From contig JBFHKR010000083.1 of assembly GCA_041595255.1 (NCBI GenBank), positions 1 through 11,262 on the forward strand: a stretch of 11,262 bases of DNA, in the 5' to 3' direction. The notes under the pieces were generated by a model that was not told the origin of the DNA, made no database searches, and saw only the letters and a program-made list of their open reading frames with translations. Shown here piece after piece: positions 1 to 7,039 of the stretch. The DNA is from PGYR01 sp041595255. Lineage in GTDB: Bacteria > Bacteroidota > Ignavibacteria > Kapaibacteriales > UBA2268. How positions within the stretch are numbered: position 1 is the stretch's first letter; the number at the start of each line of letters is the position of its first letter. Both the position numbers and the translations under genes were made by a program.

Positions 1-1
1 T

Positions 2-712
2 TCATTTAGATTTGAGAATGGTAAATATATACCTTCTATGCTTTTCAGTACTGTAACTAAGGCCACAGAGCCACTAGAAAGTCCTGAGGGAATAATATTC
101 AAGAACACGGATACTGATCATCTTTTTATCACTTGGAAGGACGCCATAAACTCTGAAGGTTCATTATTACTAGTTTCCAAAGGTAAACCACCTTTACCAC
201 CAGTAGATGGTGAAGTATTCCAACCTTCATTGAAGTATGGTAAGAGCAAATCTGTTAATGATGGCGTAACATATTCTCTTTTTGCAGGTAGAAAGGATTA
301 CAGTGAATTTCTAAAAATTGAAAATCTCGAATTTGGAACATACTATTTCCAAGTGTTCTCATATAATGGTGATAAAGAGTTTATTAATTACAATACTAAA
401 CCGGCACCAGGCAATCCACGTGAAGTTACTATGAAATTAGCTCCACCAGAATTGGAAGATTTTGATTATTTGGAAGAGACTATAGAAATAGAGTGGACTA
501 AAGTTGATGGTGCAGAGACTTATGAATTGCAATTAGGTCTAGACCCGGAGTTTATAACAACAGTAGAAAATTACGATATAGTTGATGTAGGTAATATAAC
601 AACTTATGAGATGTATGCCGAGAATTCTATTACTAAATACTACGTCAGAGTACGAGCTAGAAATGGTAGAAATATATCACAATGGTCAAACATAATGGAA
701 ATAGAGGACTAA
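2..712 (+). CDS. Fibronectin type III domain protein, 5' end cut by window edge
   Basis: The reading frame is open from base 2 through the first internal ATG at 38, and the residues before that ATG read as ordinary protein, so this is the C-terminal 236 residues of a longer gene. Two fibronectin type III-like beta sandwiches can be seen. The first spans about residues 29-143, with the strand core ITW near 45 and TYYFQVFSYNG at 113-123, a form common in secreted Bacteroidota proteins. The second spans about 148-235, with IEW near 165 and YYVRVRARN at 213-221. No transmembrane segment or T9SS sorting domain follows; the protein ends right after the second domain. Such domains usually act as spacers or binding modules in exported proteins, so a surface or periplasmic location is inferred, but the signal peptide and any catalytic domain would lie upstream. 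The next gene starts one base after the stop, which suggests an operon. Confidence 0.8.
   Translation, partial: SFRFENGKYIPSMLFSTVTKATEPLESPEGIIFKNTDTDHLFITWKDAINSEGSLLLVSKGKPPLPPVDGEVFQPSLKYGKSKSVNDGVTYSLFAGRKDYSEFLKIENLEFGTYYFQVFSYNGDKEFINYNTKPAPGNPREVTMKLAPPELEDFDYLEETIEIEWTKVDGAETYELQLGLDPEFITTVENYDIVDVGNITTYEMYAENSITKYYVRVRARNGRNISQWSNIMEIED
703..708 (+). promoter_or_regulatory. Shine-Dalgarno-like AGAGGA before the acyltransferase gene
   Basis: AGAGGA lies five bases before the ATG at 714, inside the last codons of the upstream gene. It is the only well-spaced purine-rich ribosome site I see in the window; the other starts are preceded by A/T-rich sequence, as is usual in Bacteroidota. 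It supports the 714 start, but the match may be chance. Confidence 0.35.
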
Positions 713-713
713 A

Positions 714-1841
714 ATGAGCATAGAAATAAAAAAAGTAACCGATGCCGCAGGCAAAAAGAAGTTCGTCAATTGTCAGTGGAATTTCTATGAGGGAAATCCT
801 AATTGGGTAGCTCCTATCAAGATGGATAGAATGAAGCTTTTGAATGAGGAAAAGAATCCTTTTTTCAAACATGCCGAAATACAGCTATTCTTAGCTTACG
901 AGGGTAAAGAAATAGTTGGCCGAATCGCAGCTATTACAAACGCTAACCATAATGCTATTCATAATGATAAAGTCGGTTTTTTTGGTTTTTTCGAATCTGT
1001 CAATAATCAAGAAGTAGCTAATAAACTCTTCGATGAGGCAGTGAAATGGCTAAAAACTAAAGGAATGACTGACATTAGGGGTCCAGTAAACCCTTCTACC
1101 AATGATGAAGTTGGGTTATTGATAGATGCATTCGATATGCCTCCAGTTATACTAATGACGTATAATCCTCCATACTATCAGCAATTAATAGAAAACTACG
1201 GGTTCAAAAAAGAAAAAGACTTACTTGCATATATACTTCATCATGACACTTATGCAAGTGAAAAGCTAACTAGAATGCAGCAAATAGTAAGAGACAGAAA
1301 AGGAATAACTATAAGAGCTTTAAATTTCAAAGACTCAAAACAATTCAAAGCTGATGTTAAAACACTGAAAGAAATATACAATGCAGCATGGCAGCCGAAT
1401 TGGGGATTTGTAAAAATGACCGATGAGGAATTTGATTTCCTAGCTAATGATTTGAAAACTATAGCAGAACCAAGACTAACTATAATAGCTGAAATCAAAG
1501 GTAAACCAGTAGGGTTTGCTCTTTCATTACCAGACATCAACCAATCACTTATCTATAACAAGAAAGGTGGTATTTTGGGTGCAGTATGGTGTCTATTAAC
1601 AAAGAAGAAGAAAATAGATCTGACTAGAATAATAGTCTTAGGAGTATTGCCCGAATATCAATCATCTGGCATAGATGCTGTACTTTATCACGAAATTGGT
1701 GAAACGGCATTTGAATTAGGAATGCCAAAAGGAGAGGCATCTTGGATATTAGAAGATAATGAAATGATGAAAAGAGGCCTAGAAACAACGATGAAAGGCG
1801 ATATTTATAAGACTTATAGAATATTCCAAAAGAGCATATAA
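714..1841 (+). CDS. GNAT-like N-acyltransferase, two-lobed, 375 aa
   Basis: This resembles a family of about 370-390 residue proteins usually annotated as GNAT N-acetyltransferases of unknown substrate (E. coli YghO may be a relative; I am not certain). The N-terminal lobe, about 1-180, includes GNPNWVAPI at 28-36 and the signature RGPVNPSTNDEVGLLID at 122-138, followed by MPPVILMTYNPPYY at 142-155. The C-terminal lobe, about 195-375, looks like a GNAT fold: a beta strand with acidic residues (RLTIIAEIKGKPVGFAL), then LGVLPEYQSSGID, where Q316-S-S-G319 sits where the acetyl-CoA pyrophosphate loop is expected, then WILEDNEMM at 344-352. The loop is weaker than the canonical Q/R-x-x-G-x-G/A. 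There is no signal peptide or membrane segment, so it is cytoplasmic. It lies one base after the fibronectin gene and seven before the next gene. Substrate unknown; the acyltransferase call is from fold-level motifs. Confidence 0.75.
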   Translation: MSIEIKKVTDAAGKKKFVNCQWNFYEGNPNWVAPIKMDRMKLLNEEKNPFFKHAEIQLFLAYEGKEIVGRIAAITNANHNAIHNDKVGFFGFFESVNNQEVANKLFDEAVKWLKTKGMTDIRGPVNPSTNDEVGLLIDAFDMPPVILMTYNPPYYQQLIENYGFKKEKDLLAYILHHDTYASEKLTRMQQIVRDRKGITIRALNFKDSKQFKADVKTLKEIYNAAWQPNWGFVKMTDEEFDFLANDLKTIAEPRLTIIAEIKGKPVGFALSLPDINQSLIYNKKGGILGAVWCLLTKKKKIDLTRIIVLGVLPEYQSSGIDAVLYHEIGETAFELGMPKGEASWILEDNEMMKRGLETTMKGDIYKTYRIFQKSI

Positions 1842-1848
1842 AAAGGCT

Positions 1849-2382
1849 ATGAGTAAGCTTAAAAATATATTAAAAAAGGTGTTTGTAATATATTTGGCAA
1901 TCTCAGTTCCATTTACTTTTATTTATATGTTTTACAATGCAATCAGAGGGAGTAGTTTCAATTGGGAGACATTCTTTGTATTTTCAGTATGTATAAGTAT
2001 AGTCAACTCTATATTTCTAATGAATTGGTTGCCCTACAAAAGATTATTTGATGCTAAAGCATATGACAATGATTCGAACAATCAATTAACAGTTGCGAGC
2101 AGTATCAAAGTATCGACTAGTACTACGCAAGATGAGTTTCTATATAAACTAAGATCAAACCAATACTTTTCTAAGGCAAGAATAATGTTAGCTGGAGAAA
2201 AAATCAGGATAATAACTGGCATTTCATTCAAGTCGTGGGGCGAAATAATCAATATTCGAATGTCTGAAACTGACGGACAACTTCAATATGATATCGTTAG
2301 CTTACCTAAACAACAATTGACAGTCATAGACTACGGAGTCAACAAAAAGAATGTCAAAATAGTAGTAGAACTGCTATCTTAA
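1849..2382 (+). CDS. Unrecognised small membrane protein, two N-terminal helices
   Basis: I do not recognise this 177-residue protein. Two hydrophobic stretches at about 11-29 and 41-60 look like a transmembrane hairpin, with lysines (K4, K6, K9, K10) before the first. This would place both the N-terminus and the soluble tail (about 64-177) in the cytoplasm. The tail begins with a Ser/Thr/Asn-rich linker (about 73-93) and continues as alternating beta-like segments: KARIMLAGEKIRIITGISF, then YDIVSLPKQQLTVIDYGV and NVKIVVELL. This pattern could be a small PH-like or other beta-rich domain, but no motif fixes it. The start is the ATG seven bases after the acyltransferase stop; AAAAGG precedes it by only two bases, too close to be a normal ribosome site. 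It is probably last in the left operon, since an inverted repeat and a promoter-like element follow. Confidence 0.7.
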   Translation: MSKLKNILKKVFVIYLAISVPFTFIYMFYNAIRGSSFNWETFFVFSVCISIVNSIFLMNWLPYKRLFDAKAYDNDSNNQLTVASSIKVSTSTTQDEFLYKLRSNQYFSKARIMLAGEKIRIITGISFKSWGEIINIRMSETDGQLQYDIVSLPKQQLTVIDYGVNKKNVKIVVELLS

Positions 2383-2410
2383 AATAGATTTAAAAAAGAC
2401 TAATAAATAG

Positions 2411-2480
2411 AAAAACTAAGATGAAATACGGCTGTTTGTACTACACGAATTGGGCATATTGAAAAATCAACTTAGTTTTT
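2411..2480 (+). terminator. Long-loop inverted repeat after the left operon
   Basis: AAAAACTAAG at 2411-2420 is perfectly complementary to CTTAGTTTTT at 2471-2480. The stem can extend inward to 14 positions with one A-A mismatch (ATGA against TCAA). The downstream arm ends in a T run continued by ATAGTTTAATTTTG, and the upstream arm begins with an A run, an arrangement typical of rho-independent terminators. The loop of roughly 42-50 bases is much longer than usual, and the stem is AT-rich, so it may be only a weak terminator or a different RNA structure. It lies 28 bases after the small membrane protein gene and 54 before yfhO. A 13-codon open frame (2421-2462) sits entirely inside the loop. 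Confidence 0.4.
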
Positions 2481-2486
2481 ATAGTT

Positions 2487-2494
2487 TAATTTTG
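2487..2494 (+). promoter_or_regulatory. Bacteroidota-type -7 element before yfhO
   Basis: TAATTTTG matches the Bacteroidota housekeeping -7 consensus TAnnTTTG at every fixed position. It is 40 bases before the yfhO start, which would give a leader of about 30 bases. A matching -33 TTG at the usual 19-base spacing is not present; the nearest TTG (2459-2461) is 25 bases upstream. In such AT-rich DNA a chance match is quite possible. The position just after the inverted repeat makes a promoter for the middle gene block reasonable. Confidence 0.35.
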
Positions 2495-2534
2495 TAGCTT
2501 TATTCTTTATAATTTTAATTATTTGAAATAATTT

Positions 2535-5114
2535 ATGGCTAAGAAGACAAATCAATCAGCAATCAATGGTTTGAGCACGAAGACAAAGGATATAATATTT
2601 ATTACCTTAATCTTTGCATGTGTGTATATTTTTCTAGGTAAAGCTATTAGCGGTGGCGGTTTTAACGCATCGGATAACCTAGCATCTTATTCATTTGAAA
2701 AGTACTTGGAGAAAGCAGAAGAAGATGGTGAATTTCCTCTTTGGATACCACATATTTTCAGTGGAATGCCTTCCTATTCAGCAATGCTTACTACTGGTGA
2801 TAGATGGTGGGATTTTGCATATAAGATTATATTTGGTTTCGCACTTATATTCAAAGGTTTATTCAATAGTGATACTGCTCGAATAGCTTTCTGGTTTGCA
2901 TTATATGGCTCGGGTATATATTGGTTGCTTCGCTCCAAACATAAAGAGCCGGCTATTGCCTTCTTTTCGGCCTTTGCTGCAGTATTTTCTACAGCTGTTA
3001 TCACTTGGATAATGATTGGTCATAATACAAAGCCAATTGTTTTAGCCTGTCTGCCATTTACATTTATATTTATAGAAAAGCTCAGAGAAAAATTCTCTTT
3101 AATATATGGTTTGTTGCTAATACTTTCATTGCACACAATGTTAGAAGCGGGTCACGTACAGATGATATTCTATTCGGCATTAGCAATAGGCATTTATTTA
3201 GTCTTTGAACTAATCAGCAGATTGATAAGCAAAAAAGATCCGATAGGAATAGTCAAAGTAGCAGGTTACTTACTTGCAGCGGGTATATTAGCTTTTCTGA
3301 TGTCATCAGATAGATATTATTCTACATTAGATTATACAGATTACTCTACTCGTGGTTCAGCACCATTGGTACAAGATAGTAAAGATGCCAGAGATGCATC
3401 GGGGGGCAATTCATACGACTACGCTACTATGTGGTCATTTAGCCCAGGCGAAATGATGGGATTTTTAGTACCAAACTATTATGGATTTGGTAAACTAGAA
3501 TATGATGTTGAAAGTAATAGCGGTACTATATTATCTCAATTAGCAAGACAAGATGCAGGTAATAAAGTTCCGACTTATTGGGGTCAAAAACCAATAGAAG
3601 ATTCGGCTCCTTATATGGGTATTTTGATCTTCTTCCTTGCGCTATTCGGTATTTTCACCAACCGAAAAAATGTATTCGTACAGTTTTTAGCGTTTTTATC
3701 ACTTTTTGCACTTATACTATCCTTCGGTTATACTTTACCAATTTTATATGATTTCTTCTTCTATAATGTGCCTATGTTCAATAAATTTAGGGCACCTTCT
3801 ATGATATTAGCTCTAGTTCATTTCGCATTCCCTATACTTGCGGGATATGGCTTATCATCTATAGTCGAATGGTCTAAAGGTGGTATTAGTAAAGAAAACA
3901 AGAAGAAGATAACTTATTTTGCTATTGCTGCCGTTGCATTTTTTGCTATTGGTATATTATATAATCTGGGATTCGAAACAAGTTATAAATCTTCTGTAGA
4001 GAATTCAAGTTTTGTAACTCAAAGAATGATTCCTCAATTACCAGAACAATATCACACACAATTCAAAAACGAATTTTCAGATTTTGTGTGGTCAGAGATG
4101 ATTAGTGATTGGATGATAAATGGAGTTCTTATGCTAATTGCTGCTGGGCTGATATATCTATTTGCTATTCGCAAGATAAAGCAACCAATTTTACTATCAG
4201 GGTTAATCCTAATACTTGTTATTGACTTATGGAGAGTTGATAGCAGACCTATGGACATAGTCGAAACATCACTTACAGATAAAGTATTCCACCGAAAAGA
4301 TTGGGTGGAATTTATCAAACAAGATAAACAAGAGAAATTTAGAATAGCAGATTTTGTATCGCCAACACCGAATGCAAGTGCATATTGGTTACTAGAGAAT
4401 GTAGGAGGATATCATTCGGCTAAACTAAGGGTTTATCAAGATATGCTAGATGTTACTTCCGGAGGTAGTACATCGAGTGTAAGTAACCCATTCGTATGGT
4501 CACTGCTTAACGTAAAATATATAATAGACGGAAGACAGATACCGGGTATGCAGCCAGTTTTCCAATCACAACAAGAACAAGCCTACGTTTATCTTAATCC
4601 ATCGTATTTACCGAGAGCTTGGTTCGTTAATAATGTAGAAGTTGATAAACCGCTTTCTATCCTGAAGCGAATGGAGTATAACCCTGGTCAAAATACAAAC
4701 TTCGACCCTAAAGAGGTTGTTTATCTAGAAAAGAAATTGGGTAAGAATATAGAGCCAATAACAGATGGCGCTAATGTAAAAATTACAGATTATAGAAATG
4801 AAAAAATAACACTAGAAGCTAACGCAACTGGTACCAACTTCCTTTTGCTTAGTGAAGTTTACTATCCAGAATGGAAGGCATTCGTAGATGGTAAAGAGAC
4901 AGAAATAGTAAAATCAAATTACTTTATGAGGGGTATAGTGTTGGCACCAGGTAAACATAAAGTAGAGTTTGTATTCGAATCACCTAAATTTGAAACAGGT
5001 AAGATGGCTTCGTTAACTACTAACTCATTAGTAATGTTAGGGCTAATTATCACGTTATTTTTACTATGGAAAGACAACGAAAAGAAGAAAAAAAGTAATG
5101 TGACTGAGAAATAA
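2535..5114 (+). CDS. YfhO family polytopic membrane protein (GT-C-like)
   Basis: At 859 residues this has the size and layout of the YfhO family. The first transmembrane helix is at about 19-37, followed by an extracytoplasmic loop with D47 and the motif DGEFPLWIPHIFSGMPSY (64-81), both characteristic of Bacteroidota members. More than ten further hydrophobic helices run to about residue 570. A large soluble region, about 575-825, ends in the family signature YYPEWKAFVDGKE (776-788) and APGKHKVEFVFESP, and a last helix at about 829-846 leads to a lysine-rich cytoplasmic tail. YfhO proteins are related to GT-C membrane glycosyltransferases. The Bacillus subtilis member works with CsbB and GtcA in adding sugar to lipoteichoic acid; by analogy this one may transfer a lipid-linked sugar to a cell-surface acceptor. 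That role is inference: no polyprenyl glycosyltransferase or flippase is adjacent. No Shine-Dalgarno site precedes the ATG. It starts the middle block of plus-strand genes. Confidence 0.9.
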   Translation: MAKKTNQSAINGLSTKTKDIIFITLIFACVYIFLGKAISGGGFNASDNLASYSFEKYLEKAEEDGEFPLWIPHIFSGMPSYSAMLTTGDRWWDFAYKIIFGFALIFKGLFNSDTARIAFWFALYGSGIYWLLRSKHKEPAIAFFSAFAAVFSTAVITWIMIGHNTKPIVLACLPFTFIFIEKLREKFSLIYGLLLILSLHTMLEAGHVQMIFYSALAIGIYLVFELISRLISKKDPIGIVKVAGYLLAAGILAFLMSSDRYYSTLDYTDYSTRGSAPLVQDSKDARDASGGNSYDYATMWSFSPGEMMGFLVPNYYGFGKLEYDVESNSGTILSQLARQDAGNKVPTYWGQKPIEDSAPYMGILIFFLALFGIFTNRKNVFVQFLAFLSLFALILSFGYTLPILYDFFFYNVPMFNKFRAPSMILALVHFAFPILAGYGLSSIVEWSKGGISKENKKKITYFAIAAVAFFAIGILYNLGFETSYKSSVENSSFVTQRMIPQLPEQYHTQFKNEFSDFVWSEMISDWMINGVLMLIAAGLIYLFAIRKIKQPILLSGLILILVIDLWRVDSRPMDIVETSLTDKVFHRKDWVEFIKQDKQEKFRIADFVSPTPNASAYWLLENVGGYHSAKLRVYQDMLDVTSGGSTSSVSNPFVWSLLNVKYIIDGRQIPGMQPVFQSQQEQAYVYLNPSYLPRAWFVNNVEVDKPLSILKRMEYNPGQNTNFDPKEVVYLEKKLGKNIEPITDGANVKITDYRNEKITLEANATGTNFLLLSEVYYPEWKAFVDGKETEIVKSNYFMRGIVLAPGKHKVEFVFESPKFETGKMASLTTNSLVMLGLIITLFLLWKDNEKKKKSNVTEK

Positions 5115-5158
5115 GGAATTATTCAAGTCGTCATTAAGTTAAAAATTATAAATGGTTT

Positions 5159-5758
5159 ATGGAAAGTAATAATCAAGAAATATTAGAGTTCTTTTCGAAA
5201 TTAGTAAATGAAGATGGGATATTACATATTCCTGAAGATGTGTTTTTGAAAATGGATAAAGAGTACGGTGAACTTCTTATCAAGGAGTTCACCGCTACTC
5301 GTATGCTGAGATTACCTCAGTATGAAATTGATTTTTTTAATTGGTTAAAAGATAAAGACCCACTAGTATGGAAAGATCTCTGGGGCGATGATGATGGTAG
5401 TTATACTGTATCTATAGAGTTCCTGAAATTACTGTTGGAAAAAGATGGTCGAGGATTTCCTATATGTGATTTGCAAACAGTCGATAACTATTACTTCATA
5501 CCTCAACTACTAGTAGAAAGAGAATCAGATGTAATGGTAGAAGCCGCTAAAGTTAGATTTATCGAAAAGAAGGGTCTTACACCTAGTCAGCTTTTGGCTC
5601 TCGAAATTCATTTCGGTGGAATAGATGTTTGGCATTTTGCTTATAAGCATAATATAGATTTAGATGAAGCTAAAGCAGCAGTTGCTTCTTTAGTGGAAGA
5701 CCAGATACTTGTACATTTGACAGATGCAGAGCATTTAGCACCAATTTTGGAACTATAA
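5159..5758 (+). CDS. Unrecognised 199-aa soluble protein upstream of lysC
   Basis: I do not recognise this protein. It is acidic, lacks a signal peptide and membrane helices, and appears mostly helical. Residues 60-80 are rich in Trp and Asp (NWLKDKDPLVWKDLW followed by GDDDG). The C-terminal part, about 139-190, reads like a winged helix-turn-helix: GLTPSQLLALEIHFGG, then WHFAYKHNIDLDEAKAAVASLVEDQIL, where the second helix plus hydrophobic tail resembles the recognition helix and wing of such domains. This is inference from pattern only; the fold could equally be a protein-binding helical bundle. The stop codon shares a base with the aspartokinase start (TAATG at 5756-5760), so the two are probably translationally coupled and functionally linked. 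The gap from yfhO is 44 A/T-rich bases with no clear promoter or terminator, so it may be read through from yfhO. Confidence 0.75.
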   Translation: MESNNQEILEFFSKLVNEDGILHIPEDVFLKMDKEYGELLIKEFTATRMLRLPQYEIDFFNWLKDKDPLVWKDLWGDDDGSYTVSIEFLKLLLEKDGRGFPICDLQTVDNYYFIPQLLVERESDVMVEAAKVRFIEKKGLTPSQLLALEIHFGGIDVWHFAYKHNIDLDEAKAAVASLVEDQILVHLTDAEHLAPILEL

Positions 5759-7038
5759 TGATAGTTATGAAATTTGGCGGTACTTCCGTTGGTACTGCCG
5801 AAGCAATGCAATTAGTCGCTGATGCTGTTTCGAAGCAATTAGGCGGTAAGATAGTAGTGCTTTCCGCTAGTGCTGGTATAACCGACAAACTTGTCAATAT
5901 CACTAATTCCCTACCAGAAGATGTAAGCACAGCCCGCGCTATTTATACCCAAGTTGAAGAACTGACTATTAATATCTCTGATGGTTTAGAGTTATCTACT
6001 GATTCGCTAATCAAAGTTCAAAAGCTCCTAAAAGAGTTAAGCGAACTCATATATAGTGTTGAATTACTAGAGTATATTAGTGAGAATATTTCAAATAGAA
6101 TAGTGGCTTATGGTGAGCTACTCTCATCTACTATATTCAGTGAATATTATAAACGAAAATACAATTGCAAATTCTTAGATATCACACAATATTTGACTTA
6201 CATCAAAAAAACAGATAAGTATCGAATAGAGAATAAACACAATATCAAAGAGTTACTCGAATCTAAAGAAACGATTATAACTCAAGGATTTATTTGTAAA
6301 AATGAGGAAGGACATATAACAAATCTCGGTCGCGGTGGTTCAGATTACTCCGCTGCTATAATTGCTGCCGAATTAGAAGCAAAAGAATTACAAATATGGA
6401 CAGATGTCAATGGAGTTATGTCAGCTGACCCTAGAATAATCAAAAATGCTTTAACTAAAAATCGAATCAACGTCGGTAGCTTGGAAAAAATGGCATTTTT
6501 CGGCGCTAAAGTAATACATCCTGATACTCTCAAACCTACACTGATAGCCAACATACCTGTAAAAATACTTAATACTTTCGATTCTGAGAATCAAGGTACA
6601 TTAGTAACCAAAGAAAGGGATAATCCTATTCCAACATTTACAATAAAACGGAAATGCCTGATATATACTTTCAAGGCATATTCTAAGAAGAATTTGTATC
6701 TAATAAATAAGTATATAACTAATACTATTGTCAAAAAGAGTCTTATCTTATTGGCAAGTATCCATATAGAGAATACAGTACATTATGTATTCGAACGCAG
6801 TATAGATAAGTTGATAAGTACTGATGTCAACTACGAAACAAAAGAAATTGACTTAATTTATATCTGTGAGTTGAATTATTCAAAAATAAATGCTATTTTA
6901 ACAAATCTTAATAATCTAAACATCGAGCATTTAGAAGTAGACTGGAATAGCGGAGCTATACTTATATTAGCGAATGCCGATAACAAGACTGAGGATTATG
7001 ATAGACTTCACGACATGTTAATAAATGTAGCAGAATAG
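5758..7038 (+). CDS. lysC: Aspartokinase with divergent regulatory domain
   Basis: Aspartokinase phosphorylates L-aspartate to 4-phospho-aspartate, the first step toward lysine/diaminopimelate, threonine and methionine. The catalytic domain (about 1-285) has all the expected motifs: KFGGTSVG at 5-12, YGELLSS at 118-124 with E120 matching the E. coli LysC catalytic Glu119, GRGGSDYSA at 191-199, WTDVNGV at 214-220, ADPR at 223-226 and FFGAKVIHP at 247-255. The C-terminal part (about 290-426) is long enough for two ACT domains but is strongly divergent. The usual ACT1 phrases, including the Ser/Thr-rich effector strand with TSE, are absent, and the ACT2 VG motif is missing, although the final DRLHDML resembles the normal ACT2 end helix. 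Feedback control by lysine or threonine may therefore differ. Translation probably starts at 5758, overlapping the upstream stop; a second Met at codon 4 (5767) is a possible alternative. The total of 426 is slightly short for the usual 440-460. Confidence 0.93.
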   Translation: MIVMKFGGTSVGTAEAMQLVADAVSKQLGGKIVVLSASAGITDKLVNITNSLPEDVSTARAIYTQVEELTINISDGLELSTDSLIKVQKLLKELSELIYSVELLEYISENISNRIVAYGELLSSTIFSEYYKRKYNCKFLDITQYLTYIKKTDKYRIENKHNIKELLESKETIITQGFICKNEEGHITNLGRGGSDYSAAIIAAELEAKELQIWTDVNGVMSADPRIIKNALTKNRINVGSLEKMAFFGAKVIHPDTLKPTLIANIPVKILNTFDSENQGTLVTKERDNPIPTFTIKRKCLIYTFKAYSKKNLYLINKYITNTIVKKSLILLASIHIENTVHYVFERSIDKLISTDVNYETKEIDLIYICELNYSKINAILTNLNNLNIEHLEVDWNSGAILILANADNKTEDYDRLHDMLINVAE

Positions 7039-7039
7039 A

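Noticed and set aside
1250..1540. Open frame on the minus strand inside the acyltransferase gene
   Set aside because: It lies wholly antisense to a well-supported gene, its translation shows no motif, and the plus-strand frame carries the family signature.
2383..2534. tRNA or known small RNA in the 152-base gap
   Set aside because: No cloverleaf, T-loop sequence or recognisable RNA family is visible; only the inverted repeat and a -7-like element can be supported.
5700..5770. Lysine riboswitch or leader control before lysC
   Set aside because: There is no leader: the lysC start overlaps the stop of the preceding gene, leaving no room for a riboswitch.
5670..5930. Open frame on the minus strand across the 199-aa gene and lysC junction
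   Set aside because: It is antisense to the KFGGTSVG-coding start of lysC, with a low-complexity translation and no sign of independent expression.
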